Shown here: positions 16,182 through 23,639 of the stretch, piece by piece
Layout: each line of letters opens with the position of its first letter
How positions within the stretch are numbered: the first letter of the stretch is position 1
Assembly: GCA_002400985.2 (NCBI GenBank)
Contig: NVRX02000006.1
Coordinates: 169,368-214,786 of the forward strand
Source of the DNA: Candidatus Wolfebacteria bacterium
GTDB lineage: Bacteria > Patescibacteriota > Minisyncoccia > Phycocordibacterales > Phycocordibacteraceae
Length of the DNA stretch: 45,419 bases
Reading direction: 5' to 3'
Translations under genes and position numbers: made by a program
Notes under the pieces: generated by a model
The model's database searches: none
What the model was told of the DNA's origin: nothing
What the model saw: only the letters and a program-made list of their open reading frames with translations

Positions 16182-16799
16182 ATGCTCAAAATACAAATAA
16201 AACACAATAGATTTTTAGATCCGGTTTTTTGGTGTCATTTTCAACAACGTTTTAAAATAACAATTTTAAAACGAGAAACTCAAGATGAAATAGATCTTAT
16301 TATAAAAGAATACAAAGAGACCTGGTTCAAAAATGAAAAGAAGATTTTAAAAGCAATACAGCAAATAACAAAATTGACTTTTAAGCACTCTCTTATTGAT
16401 GTACATATTGTTCGTAGAATAGATCGGAGTTTTAGTAGGCCTATAATTTTTGATATAAGAAAAGCTCCAGAAAATTTTTGTGATCAACTAACTCACGAGT
16501 TATTACACATAATTCTCCAAGAAAATAATAATATTGTTTCTTGGGAGGTTTTAGAGTGGTTAAACGAGAGGTTTCCAAAAGAAAGTGACACAACAAGAAA
16601 TCATATTTTTATTCATGCGGTTTTAAAGAAAATCTATATAAATATCTTAAAGAATCCTAAACGCCTTAAGGAAAACATGAAGCGATCACAAGGCCACCAC
16701 AACAATGATTATGTGAGGGCCTGGGAGATTGTAGAAGAGTATGGAGAAGATGAAATAATCAAAATGTTTACAAAATATTACAGAAGTGTAAACGCTTAA
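16182..16799 (+). CDS. Predicted zinc metalloprotease-like protein (HExxH)
   Basis: I do not recognise a named family. The 205-residue product has an HELLH motif (LTHELLHIILQE, about residues 101-112), the classical zinc site of metallopeptidases, preceded by an edge strand (PIIFDIRKAP). Candidate third ligands are the Glu and His residues in the following helices (WEVLEWLNERFPKE, FIHAVLKKIY). The protein is basic, Lys-rich and has no signal peptide, so a cytoplasmic role is likely. The start lies one base after the methyltransferase stop, which supports ATG 16182. Confidence 0.6.
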   Translation: MLKIQIKHNRFLDPVFWCHFQQRFKITILKRETQDEIDLIIKEYKETWFKNEKKILKAIQQITKLTFKHSLIDVHIVRRIDRSFSRPIIFDIRKAPENFCDQLTHELLHIILQENNNIVSWEVLEWLNERFPKESDTTRNHIFIHAVLKKIYINILKNPKRLKENMKRSQGHHNNDYVRAWEIVEEYGEDEIIKMFTKYYRSVNA

Positions 16800-16827
16800 A
16801 TAAAATCAATAACTTTCCTCTGTGCTG

Positions 16828-16833
16828 TATACT
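16828..16833 (+). promoter_or_regulatory. -10 box TATACT before the ABC exporter gene
   Basis: TATACT ends seven bases before ATG 16841. No good -35 box is seen. A leaderless transcript is predicted. Confidence 0.5.
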
Positions 16834-16840
16834 TCTGAAC

Positions 16841-18589
16841 ATGCAAGACATACCCAGCAAACCTTTTAAGTTTCTAATATTTTCCAGCAAGCCATACAAA
16901 GGCTGGGCTTTTTCTGCACTTCTCGCGGTAACTATTGCAGAGGCACTTGCAACACTCCTGCCGTACTTTTTTGGAAAAATTGTAGATGCTGCAAATTCAG
17001 GGGAAAGTTTTGATGAGGTACAATTTTGGCTTCTTATAACCACGGCAACTCTTGCTCTTACGTATGTTGCATGGCGTAGTTCAGATTTTTTAGGAATGCA
17101 GTGGGTAACAAGAGCTAATGCATATAGTTACAAAAAGTTATTCTCGTATCTTTCAGGTCATAGCCATTCATACTTTGGTAACCGTTTTGCAGGGGCTTTA
17201 AGTAATAAAGTTTCAAATGCATCTGATGGAGCATCAGGCCTTACAGAAAGCATTCTTTGGCAATATTACAGCACCATACTTTCAATTTTATTCTCAGGAA
17301 TTCTTATTTTTATTGCCAATGTATATTTGGGATATATTTTTGTGATGCTCATTACAGCACTTATCATTCTAAATTACATACTAGTACTGATGCGAAAAAA
17401 ACACGTAATCAAATATGTAAAGGAAAACTCAACGCTACGTGGACAAGCTGTTGATATAGCAACAAATATGGACGCTGTGCGTGTTTTTGCACAAGGAAAT
17501 TTTGAGAAATACTTCCTTGGAAAACAAATTGACAAAAGACGTATCGCAAACATAAGGCAGTGGCGCTTTAGTGAGTACATTCTTGTATTAAACAATATAA
17601 TTATTGTTGCAGCAGTTGGTGGAATGTTCTTCTTGTTACTTAATCTTTTTGAAAAAAACGAAGTAACTTTAGGAGTGTTTGTTATGGTTCTTACGCTCGT
17701 ATTTAATTTATCTGGGACTCTATCTTACATTGGAAGTATGATGAATGGCTTTATTCGTAGGTATGGAGAAATTGAAGAAGGTCTTTCTGAAATTCTTCTT
17801 CCACACGATATTGTAGACATGAAAGGTGCAAAGAAGCTTTCTGTAACAAATGGATCACTTTCATTTGAAAACATGGCCTTTGCTTACAACAAAGAGAATG
17901 TTTTTACAGATTTTAATCTGTATATTGCACCTGGAGAAAAAGTTGGGATTGTAGGTCCTTCTGGAGCAGGAAAAACAACACTTATAAACCTGCTACTTCG
18001 CCAACATGATATAACAGGTGGTGCAATTAAGATTGATGGGCAAGATATTCTTCGGGTAACACAAGACAGTCTTCGAGAAGCTATTGCTGTTGTTCCGCAA
18101 GAATCACTTCTTTTTCATCGTTCAATACGGGAAAACATTGCATATGGAAACCAAAAGGCTACTCAAAAACAAATTGAAGAAGCTGCAAAAATGGCAGAGG
18201 CACATGATTTCATCATGGATACTCCTGAAAAGTATGATACTGAAGTTGGAGAACGTGGCGTAAAGCTCTCAGGCGGACAGAAACAGCGTATTGCAGTGGC
18301 TCGAGCAATGCTTAAGTCTTCACCTATATTAGTGTTAGATGAAGCAACAAGTGCACTTGATAGTGAAAGTGAGTCACTCATTCAAAAAGCACTCCATGAC
18401 CTTATGAAAAGAAAAACAGTGCTTGCGATTGCACATAGACTCTCAACACTGCGAGAGATGGATAAAATTATCGTTATGGAAAATGGTGTGATTGTACAAA
18501 GTGGGACACATCAAGAGTTAGTTGCTGAAGAAGGAAGTCTCTACGCAAGACTTTGGGCACATCAGGCAGAAGGATTTATAGCAGAATAA
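16841..18589 (+). CDS. ABC exporter, fused membrane and ATPase domains
   Basis: The 582-residue half-transporter has six membrane helices in residues 20-315 and an ATPase domain from about 335. Walker A is GPSGAGKTT, the Q loop VVPQESLLFH, the signature LSGGQKQR, Walker B ILVLDEATSALD and the H loop AHRLST, so all catalytic parts are present. Such type IV exporters work as dimers and export lipids, peptides or drugs; the cargo cannot be read from sequence. MsbA-like lipid export is one option. The gene is followed two bases later by an XTP pyrophosphatase gene. Confidence 0.95.
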   Translation: MQDIPSKPFKFLIFSSKPYKGWAFSALLAVTIAEALATLLPYFFGKIVDAANSGESFDEVQFWLLITTATLALTYVAWRSSDFLGMQWVTRANAYSYKKLFSYLSGHSHSYFGNRFAGALSNKVSNASDGASGLTESILWQYYSTILSILFSGILIFIANVYLGYIFVMLITALIILNYILVLMRKKHVIKYVKENSTLRGQAVDIATNMDAVRVFAQGNFEKYFLGKQIDKRRIANIRQWRFSEYILVLNNIIIVAAVGGMFFLLLNLFEKNEVTLGVFVMVLTLVFNLSGTLSYIGSMMNGFIRRYGEIEEGLSEILLPHDIVDMKGAKKLSVTNGSLSFENMAFAYNKENVFTDFNLYIAPGEKVGIVGPSGAGKTTLINLLLRQHDITGGAIKIDGQDILRVTQDSLREAIAVVPQESLLFHRSIRENIAYGNQKATQKQIEEAAKMAEAHDFIMDTPEKYDTEVGERGVKLSGGQKQRIAVARAMLKSSPILVLDEATSALDSESESLIQKALHDLMKRKTVLAIAHRLSTLREMDKIIVMENGVIVQSGTHQELVAEEGSLYARLWAHQAEGFIAE

Positions 18590-18591
18590 AT

Positions 18592-19149
18592 ATGAATTAT
18601 CCAAAATACTTTGCAACAGGAAACAGGAACAAATTACGTGAAGTGAACAGCATTCTTGAAGAAAAATTAGAACAAATCGATCTTGACCTTGTAGAGATTC
18701 AATCTACAGACGTTATTGAAGTTGTAAAAGCAAAAGCAATACAGGCTTATAAAGAAACAGGAAAGATTGTTCTTGTAGAAGACACAGGACTTTCTTTTGT
18801 TGCTTGGAATAACTTACCAGGGGCTCTCATTAAATGGTTCTTAGAAGAAGTTGAACTTTCTGAGATAATAAAAATGCTTGAAAGTTTTGAAAACAAAGAA
18901 GTTGTTGCGCATACAGCCTTTTGTTTCTTCGACGGTAGCAAAACACATATTTTTGAGGCAAAAATAAAAGGAAGTGTGGCGAAAGAAATTAAAGGCGAAG
19001 AAGGTTTCGGCTGGGATGCTTTATTTATTCCTGAAGGAGGTACAAAAAGTTTTGCCGAAATGAACCCTGAAGAAAAAAATAAAATATCTATGCGTCGCCT
19101 TGCATTAGAAAAACTGGCCAACATCTCTGTTGGCCAGCCTACTTCTTAA
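18592..19149 (+). CDS. rdgB: XTP/dITP diphosphatase (RdgB/HAM1 family)
   Basis: The enzyme removes non-canonical purine triphosphates (XTP, ITP, dITP) from the pool. The 185-residue product has the N-terminal FATGNRNKLREVNSIL (the TGNxxKxxE motif), the EDTGLSF motif with the catalytic acidic residue, LPGALIKWF, and GFGWDALFIPEG with FAEMNPEEKNKISMRRLA. These match the family over its whole length. ATG 18592 is chosen, two bases after the ABC exporter stop. The last four bases overlap the end of the convergent GNAT gene. Confidence 0.93.
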   Translation: MNYPKYFATGNRNKLREVNSILEEKLEQIDLDLVEIQSTDVIEVVKAKAIQAYKETGKIVLVEDTGLSFVAWNNLPGALIKWFLEEVELSEIIKMLESFENKEVVAHTAFCFFDGSKTHIFEAKIKGSVAKEIKGEEGFGWDALFIPEGGTKSFAEMNPEEKNKISMRRLALEKLANISVGQPTS

Positions 19150-19733
19150 AACGGATCTTCCATCCTATACTTTTTCTTATATTCTTTCCATACAGGGAGA
19201 AAATTTTCTGGAAAAAGTTCGAAATGAACCTCGTCACATACTTTACCTCTCCGAATATGTTCACCTTTGAAAACAGCAACACGTTTATGTCCTGTTTTTT
19301 CGAGATAACGCATACTGCGTGGGTTAGTTGAAATTACAGAACTTCTAATTTTTCGAAGGTTTCGAAAGTAGAAAGCATAATAGAGCTGAAGCATTTTTGC
19401 CTCTGTGCCGTATCCTTTGTCGCAAAACTCAGGATCAAGCACCGCTCCGGTAACTGCAACACCGTCAGGTCTCAAATGAAGTCCAATGTGCCCAATATAT
19501 GTACTGGGCTCACCAGAATTCTTTTTAAGAATGGCAAAAACAATATCTGTCTTTGACTCTTCCAGACTATCCAACCATTCTTTTTCAGATTTGAGTGAAA
19601 GCGGTGGAACAGCAAGAAGGTACTGGGATACACGCACATCATTTATAATGCGAGTAACGTGTGTCAGATAGCTACTCTGCATTAACCCAAGGTCAATACG
19701 ATTACCGCGTAAGATAATTACATGATCAGTCAT
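19146..19733 (-). CDS. GNAT acetyltransferase (RimJ/RimL-like)
   Basis: The 195-residue product is a GCN5-type N-acetyltransferase that uses acetyl-CoA. Visible parts are the start LRGNRIDLGLM, the strand HIGLHLRPDGVAVTGAVLDPEF, the acetyl-CoA loop CDKGYGTEAKML (about residues 108-119), and the end SVISTNPRSMRYLEKTGHKRVAVF typical of RimJ/RimL-like enzymes. The substrate is unknown; antibiotic, protein N-terminus or polyamine are possible. ATG 19733 is chosen because CAGGAG lies seven bases upstream. An upstream in-frame ATG at 19820 would run through the terminator hairpin, so I reject it. Confidence 0.85.
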   Translation of the reverse strand: MTDHVIILRGNRIDLGLMQSSYLTHVTRIINDVRVSQYLLAVPPLSLKSEKEWLDSLEESKTDIVFAILKKNSGEPSTYIGHIGLHLRPDGVAVTGAVLDPEFCDKGYGTEAKMLQLYYAFYFRNLRKIRSSVISTNPRSMRYLEKTGHKRVAVFKGEHIRRGKVCDEVHFELFPENFLPVWKEYKKKYRMEDPF

Positions 19734-19770
19734 GTGATACTCCTGTTTTAGATTTAAAGAACAATGCTGT

Positions 19771-19806
19771 AAAAAAGCCTCATGCTTATATACAGCTGAG
19801 GCTTTT
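19771..19806 (-). terminator. Terminator-like hairpin in the leader of the GNAT gene (candidate attenuator)
   Basis: On the minus strand AAAAGCCTCA pairs perfectly with TGAGGCTTTT around a 14-base loop, followed by a run of six T in total. It lies between a predicted promoter and mini-ORF and the GNAT start, with no other minus-strand gene upstream to end. This placement fits conditional termination. Confidence 0.6.
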
Positions 19807-19829
19807 GGAGGTTTCTTCAAGAGATTCAG

Positions 19830-19907
19830 CTACATACAAACATTACAAAGTCGGCCCTTTGCTAGGGATACTTCTGTAATATTCATATATGTGCTGAATA
19901 AATTCAT
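19830..19907 (-). CDS. Possible leader peptide (25 residues) before the GNAT gene
   Basis: An ORF of 25 codons starts six bases after the predicted -10 box, so it would be leaderless. The product begins MNLFSTYMNITEV and ends LCNVCM. An RNA hairpin CAAAG-6-CTTTG lies within it and the terminator-like hairpin follows 24 bases after its stop. A CCTCC stretch between could pair with the GNAT ribosome binding site. This is the layout of a peptide that controls a downstream gene by ribosome stalling. There is no protein evidence. Confidence 0.35.
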   Translation of the reverse strand: MNLFSTYMNITEVSLAKGRLCNVCM

Positions 19908-19913
19908 ACTTTT

Positions 19914-19941
19914 ACTGTACCTAATATAAAAAACTTGTCAA
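19914..19941 (-). promoter_or_regulatory. Promoter of the GNAT leader
   Basis: On the minus strand: TTGACA (19941-19936), a 16-base spacer and TACAGT (19919-19914). The -35 box overlaps, on the other strand, the TTGTCA of a divergent promoter. Confidence 0.6.
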
Positions 19942-19962
19942 TAATCTCAATTCATATACTAT
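19935..19962 (+). promoter_or_regulatory. Divergent promoter toward the AstE/AspA-like gene
   Basis: TTGTCA (19935-19940), a 16-base spacer and TACTAT (19957-19962). It shares its -35 bases with the minus-strand promoter through the palindromic core TTGTCAA. The expected start near 19969 is just before a 24-codon ORF at 19976. Confidence 0.45.
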
Positions 19963-19975
19963 AGAGAGATAAATT

Positions 19976-20050
19976 ATGCAGTCACAAAATCATCATACGC
20001 ATATCTCTCATATTGAAGCGCTCAATAGCGCTCGTAAGATGCGTGCTTGA
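19976..20050 (+). CDS. Possible His-rich mini-ORF before the AstE/AspA-like gene
   Basis: A 24-codon ORF begins MQSQNHHTHISH, with four His in twelve residues. It ends in TGA, which no other gene in the window uses. Read past that codon the frame stays open to the TAA directly before ATG 20075. A GTGCT-tg-AGCAC hairpin spans the TGA. Coding use is uncertain. Confidence 0.2.
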   Translation: MQSQNHHTHISHIEALNSARKMRA

Positions 20051-20074
20051 GCACAAAGCTTAACAACTAAATAA

Positions 20075-20902
20075 ATGCGTATGAATATACCCGGAACTAT
20101 TTCGGTTATGACTGGTCTCTCGACCGGAAAAAGACTTGTGGTTATGGTAGGAACCCATGGAAACGAAACATGTGGTCCACTAATGTTGAGAGAAAGATTT
20201 TCTGAAATACAAATACAAAGAGGGGAGGTAATCTTTATTGAGGGAAATCCAAGGGCTATAGAGGAAAATGTAAGATATATAGACGAAAACTTAAATCGAA
20301 TGTTTCGAGCTGTAGACTCCTATTCTGCAAAAGAAAGAGAATCTTATGAATTTAAAAGAGCGCAAGAGTTAAAGCCCCTTTTGTCTTCTTGTGATGCACT
20401 TCTTGATATTCACTCAAGTGGAACAAAAGATACTGTACCGTTTGTAATCTGTGAACAAAATTCATTTGAAATAGTAAAGGAGTTTCCTTTTGAGATTGTT
20501 TCGTATGGGTTTGATCAAATTGAACCAGGAGGAACAGATACTTACGTAAATGAAAATGGAGGAAACGGTATCTGTATTGAGTGTGGATACCACTATGACC
20601 CAAAAGCAAAAGATAGGTCTTGGGAATCTCTGAAAGACTTCCTTATTATTAATGGTGCAATAGATGGCGAACTTAATACTCCCAGAGATCAAATGGTAGT
20701 AAACTCAAACTACCTCTACAAAACAAAAGTTAACTTCAGACTACACAAATATTTTGCTGACTTTGAGGAAATAAGAGAGGGAGATTTCATTGGTACTGAC
20801 GGAAATGAAAAAATACATGCACCAAAAGACGGTTTGATTATATTTGCCCGTAATAGGGAAGACTCAGGAGAAGAAGCGTTTATTGTGGGAGATGTAGAAT
20901 AG
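20075..20902 (+). CDS. AstE/AspA-like zinc deacylase (M14-type)
   Basis: The 275-residue product resembles succinylglutamate desuccinylase and aspartoacylase, which remove acyl groups from amino acids or related molecules using zinc. GTHGNE (residues 27-32) is the HxxE zinc site, NPRA and YIDENLNRMF follow as in the family, and DIHSSG (about 110-115) gives the third ligand. A later Glu in ICIECGYHY is the likely catalytic base. The C-terminal 70 residues look like the small beta domain of this family. ATG 20075 or 20081 could be used; no clear ribosome binding site separates them. The acyl substrate is unknown. Confidence 0.8.
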   Translation: MRMNIPGTISVMTGLSTGKRLVVMVGTHGNETCGPLMLRERFSEIQIQRGEVIFIEGNPRAIEENVRYIDENLNRMFRAVDSYSAKERESYEFKRAQELKPLLSSCDALLDIHSSGTKDTVPFVICEQNSFEIVKEFPFEIVSYGFDQIEPGGTDTYVNENGGNGICIECGYHYDPKAKDRSWESLKDFLIINGAIDGELNTPRDQMVVNSNYLYKTKVNFRLHKYFADFEEIREGDFIGTDGNEKIHAPKDGLIIFARNREDSGEEAFIVGDVE

Positions 20903-20915
20903 ATGCAAAAGAATT

Positions 20916-20924
20916 TGCTACACT
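20916..20924 (+). promoter_or_regulatory. Extended -10 TGC-TACACT before tyrS
   Basis: TGC (20916-20918) and TACACT (20919-20924) end six bases before ATG 20931, predicting a leaderless tyrS mRNA. Confidence 0.6.
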
Positions 20925-20930
20925 ACACAC

Positions 20931-22163
20931 ATGAACCTAAAACAGGAACTCAAAAACCGAGGATTCATCCACCAAGTAGCAGGTGGAGAATTAGGGGATG
21001 TTCTTAAAGAAAAGAGAACCTTCTACCTCGGCCTTGATCCTAGTGCTGATTCCTTTCAAATAGGAAACTTAGCACCTCTCATGCTTGCAAAGCGACTTAT
21101 AGATCATGGACACAAAGCCATAATCCTCATTGGTGGTGCAACAGGACAAATTGGAGATCCAGGAGGAAAGAAGAGTGAGCGTGTATTGCAAGACGTAAAA
21201 GTAATTGAAAAGAATGCAAAAGCACAAATTAAGCAGATTCAAAAACTATTTGGTACAAAAGACCTAATGGTAGTGAACAATGCAGACTGGTTAAACAAAC
21301 TCAATCTCATTGATTTCCTCAGAGATATTGGAAAGCACTTTACCGTAAACTCTTTAATCAAGAGAGATTTAATAAAAGACAGACTTCAAGGAGACGAAAA
21401 CAGTATTTCATACACTGAATTCTCATATGCACTCCTTCAGGCGTATGATTTCTATCATCTCCATGAGAAATACAACTGTGACCTGCAAATAGGAGCATCA
21501 GATCAATGGGGAAACATTGTTTCTGGCATGGAGCTTGTTCGAAAGAAAACAGGTAATAGTGTATACGGGCTAACAATGCCACTCATAACAGACACAACAG
21601 GGAAGAAATTTGGAAAGAGTGAAGGAAATGCAGTATGGCTTGATATAAAAAAGACATCAGTGTTTGCCTTTTATCAATTCTGGTTCAATACAAAGGATCA
21701 AGATGTAGAACATCTACTCAATATCTATACTGAACTAACACATGAACAGATACGAGACCTCATGGATAAAGATCCTCAAGCACGAAATGCACAAAAAACT
21801 CTCGCACATGAAGCAACAACACTGGTACATGGAGAAAAAGAAGCAAGAGCTGCACAAGAGGCCTCAAAAGTACTCTTTTCTGGTGACTTGAGTACTATTA
21901 CGAAACAGACTAAGAAGATGCTTCTGGAGGGCGCACCAAGCCTTAGCGTAGCTTCTGGAGATGCATTCATAGACATTCTTATACACGCACACCTCGCACA
22001 ATCAAAAGGAGAAGCAAAACGACTTATAGAAGGTGGAGGTGTAGGAATAGGGAATAGAAAAGTATCAAATATTGGAGAAACTCTTAATTCAGAAGATTTT
22101 TCAAATGGATTGGCACTTCTAAAGAAAGGGAAGAAAGAAGTAGTACTTCTTGAGCTTACGTAG
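20931..22163 (+). CDS. tyrS: Tyrosyl-tRNA synthetase
   Basis: The enzyme charges tRNA-Tyr with tyrosine. The 410-residue product shows the class I Rossmann start YLGLDPSADSFQIGNLAPL (the HIGH-like motif appears as QIGN), GGATGQIGDPGGK, QIGASDQWGN, the KFGKSEGN loop (KMSKS variant), and a C-terminal S4 RNA-binding domain (SKGEAKRLIEGGGVGIGNRKV). Length is normal. The predicted mRNA is leaderless. A tRNA-Tyr gene lies less than 1 kb downstream, with a homing endonuclease between. Confidence 0.96.
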   Translation: MNLKQELKNRGFIHQVAGGELGDVLKEKRTFYLGLDPSADSFQIGNLAPLMLAKRLIDHGHKAIILIGGATGQIGDPGGKKSERVLQDVKVIEKNAKAQIKQIQKLFGTKDLMVVNNADWLNKLNLIDFLRDIGKHFTVNSLIKRDLIKDRLQGDENSISYTEFSYALLQAYDFYHLHEKYNCDLQIGASDQWGNIVSGMELVRKKTGNSVYGLTMPLITDTTGKKFGKSEGNAVWLDIKKTSVFAFYQFWFNTKDQDVEHLLNIYTELTHEQIRDLMDKDPQARNAQKTLAHEATTLVHGEKEARAAQEASKVLFSGDLSTITKQTKKMLLEGAPSLSVASGDAFIDILIHAHLAQSKGEAKRLIEGGGVGIGNRKVSNIGETLNSEDFSNGLALLKKGKKEVVLLELT

Positions 22164-22195
22164 TCAACACTCTTTACATTCTTGACACTAATAAC

Positions 22196-22204
22196 TGCTA
22201 TACT
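22196..22204 (+). promoter_or_regulatory. Extended -10 TGC-TATACT before the endonuclease
   Basis: TGC (22196-22198) and TATACT (22199-22204) end six bases before ATG 22211. TTTACA (22173) is 20 bases and TTGACA (22182) only 11 bases upstream, so neither is at a normal -35 spacing. Confidence 0.6.
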
Positions 22205-22210
22205 TTATAT

Positions 22211-23020
22211 ATGGTAACTAGATGGACAAAAGAAGAGGAATTTTTCTATAAAAAACAGTTAAAACAACTGTATGTTACAGAGAATCTTTCCATACAAGAA
22301 GTAGCAAATGTTCTTAAAATGTCAGACAAAGGAGTGTACGACCGTCTCGTAAGGCTTAATATCAAAACAACGCCTAATCTTAAAGTTAAATACTTAAATA
22401 GAAGGCCTCCGGTAAGACTTCCAAGAAAATCGAATGATCTCGCTGAATTCCTTGGAATAATGCTGGGTGATGGTCACGTTGCTCATTTTCAAACATTAGT
22501 AACTCTTGGAACAAAAGAAAAAGAATATGTCATATATGTCCAAAAACTAATGACAAAACTATTTCAAGTTCCAGCTACAGCAACTACAAATAAGAAAGGG
22601 TATAGCAATGTATACATTGGCTCAGTAGAAATAACCAAATTTTTAAAGCAAAAGCATGGACTTGTTCAAAACAAAGTTAAAGCACAGGTTGATGTCCCAT
22701 CTTGGATTTTTGAAAGAAAGTCATACATGAAAGCATTCTGTAAAGGATTTTTTGATACTGATGGGTCAATATATCGCTTAAAGTTTGGCGTGCAGATATC
22801 AATAACAAACTACTCAAAACCCCTGCTTCTCTCTTTACAAAGAATGCTTCGAACGTTAGGATACAGCGTATCTGAGATTAGTGTTGTTCGCTTTTACATA
22901 ACAAAAAGAAGTCATGTTGAGCGGTTTTTTGCAGAGATACAGCCTGCAAATAGCAAACACTGTGAAAGATACAAAAGATTCATGCGTCGATCGGATAGCG
23001 GCTATTCCAGGAGACTGTAA
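22211..23020 (+). CDS. LAGLIDADG homing endonuclease with N-terminal HTH, overlapping tRNA-Tyr
   Basis: The 269-residue protein has an N-terminal helix-turn-helix (about residues 8-50, LSIQEVANVLKMSDKGVYDRLVRLNI) and two LAGLIDADG motifs: LAEFLGIMLGDGHV (about 77-90) and KAFCKGFFDTDGSI (about 174-187). The acidic residues of both (GDG, DTDG) are present, so a DNA-cutting activity is plausible. The last 12 codons are read from the 5' half of the tRNA-Tyr gene, and the TAA stop falls in the anticodon loop. No intron interrupts the tRNA. It may be a free-standing homing element that recognises this locus, or a domesticated DNA-binding protein. Confidence 0.88.
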   Translation: MVTRWTKEEEFFYKKQLKQLYVTENLSIQEVANVLKMSDKGVYDRLVRLNIKTTPNLKVKYLNRRPPVRLPRKSNDLAEFLGIMLGDGHVAHFQTLVTLGTKEKEYVIYVQKLMTKLFQVPATATTNKKGYSNVYIGSVEITKFLKQKHGLVQNKVKAQVDVPSWIFERKSYMKAFCKGFFDTDGSIYRLKFGVQISITNYSKPLLLSLQRMLRTLGYSVSEISVVRFYITKRSHVERFFAEIQPANSKHCERYKRFMRRSDSGYSRRL

Positions 23021-23065
23021 CTCTCCCGCCATCAGGCATCGTGGGTTCGAGTCCCTCTCGGCGCA
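22984..23065 (+). tRNA. tRNA-Tyr (anticodon GTA)
   Basis: A complete class II tRNA of 82 bases. The acceptor arm is GCGTCGA with TCGGCGC (one G-T pair), the D stem GGAT/TTCC, the anticodon stem GGAGA/TCTCC with loop CTGTAAC, a long variable arm with GCC-ATCA-GGC, and the T arm GTGGG/CCCTC with loop TTCGAGT. Base 23065 is the discriminator A and CCA is not encoded. The long variable arm is expected for bacterial tRNA-Tyr. Its first 37 bases are also the end of the endonuclease gene. Confidence 0.96.
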
Positions 23066-23076
23066 CAACATAAAGA

Positions 23077-23105
23077 AAAAAGGTCGGTATATACCGACCT
23101 TTTTC
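23077..23105 (+). terminator. Terminator behind tRNA-Tyr
   Basis: A perfect 14-base palindromic stem (AAAAAGGTCGGTAT with its complement) ends in a T run. It also ends the convergent membrane protein gene from the other side. Confidence 0.9.
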
Positions 23106-23123
23106 TTATATAAGCACCAGTCT

Positions 23124-23558
23124 CTATTTAAGAGGTAAGTTTGAACCTTGTCCTGCAAACTTTGTCTCCATATATCCCATAAAGAGCCCTATGATTACAC
23201 CATCAATAAGTGTCCAAAATGGTGAGCTGAGCCCTGTCCATGACACAATATTTGACTGCATAATCACCTCAAGTGAGTCATGGCTTAGCAGTATGTACAT
23301 TAATGTGAATAGAAAACCTGCAACAGCTCCTCGTATCCACCACCGCATCTTGAAACCAAAGATTGGATGATAATCAAACATTCCCATGAGTCCAAGAGTG
23401 AGTCCCATCAATACAAAAGTGATGAGTGTGCCAAAGCCAAACATGCTGAATAGAGAGAATCCAAAGATTGGTGACATGGTAATAACCAGAGCACCTATAA
23501 TCAGACCTGTCATAACTCCAATGAACATTCGGCCAGTCACTGATTGAATTTTAAACAT
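23124..23558 (-). CDS. Hypothetical membrane protein
   Basis: The 144-residue product has four hydrophobic segments (about residues 10-30, 35-60, 70-93 and 110-130) rich in Gly, Met and Phe. I do not recognise a family. A short polar end (METKFAGQGSNLPLK) follows the last helix. TGA-TATAAT on the minus strand (TATAAT at 23590-23585) would give a leader of about 20 bases. The gene is divergent from trpS and convergent with the tRNA-Tyr unit. Confidence 0.7.
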   Translation of the reverse strand: MFKIQSVTGRMFIGVMTGLIIGALVITMSPIFGFSLFSMFGFGTLITFVLMGLTLGLMGMFDYHPIFGFKMRWWIRGAVAGFLFTLMYILLSHDSLEVIMQSNIVSWTGLSSPFWTLIDGVIIGLFMGYMETKFAGQGSNLPLK

Positions 23559-23621
23559 ATTTTTTACTAAAGATTAATACTTTCATTATATCATTGCCAC
23601 AGTTTTTTCTTGGTAATTGTT

Positions 23622-23630
23622 TGCTATAAT
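23622..23630 (+). promoter_or_regulatory. Extended -10 TGC-TATAAT before trpS
   Basis: TGC (23622-23624) and the consensus TATAAT (23625-23630) end nine bases before ATG 23640. A leaderless or nearly leaderless mRNA is predicted. Confidence 0.65.
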
Positions 23631-23639
23631 TCTCTCCAT

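Noticed and set aside
19734-19820. Longer GNAT protein starting at ATG 19820
   Set aside because: It would be translated through the terminator-like hairpin, whereas ATG 19733 has a good ribosome binding site and begins at the family's usual place.
22182-22187. TTGACA as -35 box of the endonuclease promoter
   Set aside because: Only 11 bases separate it from TATACT, too few for a normal promoter; the extended TGC is the better explanation.
22211-23065. Group I intron in tRNA-Tyr hosting the LAGLIDADG gene
   Set aside because: The tRNA is continuous and folds completely, and the ORF lies before it rather than inside it.
22856-23158. Minus-strand ORF across the tRNA-Tyr gene and the end of the endonuclease gene
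   Set aside because: Its apparent motif comes from reading the tRNA in antisense, a well-known source of false proteins, and it also runs through the terminator.
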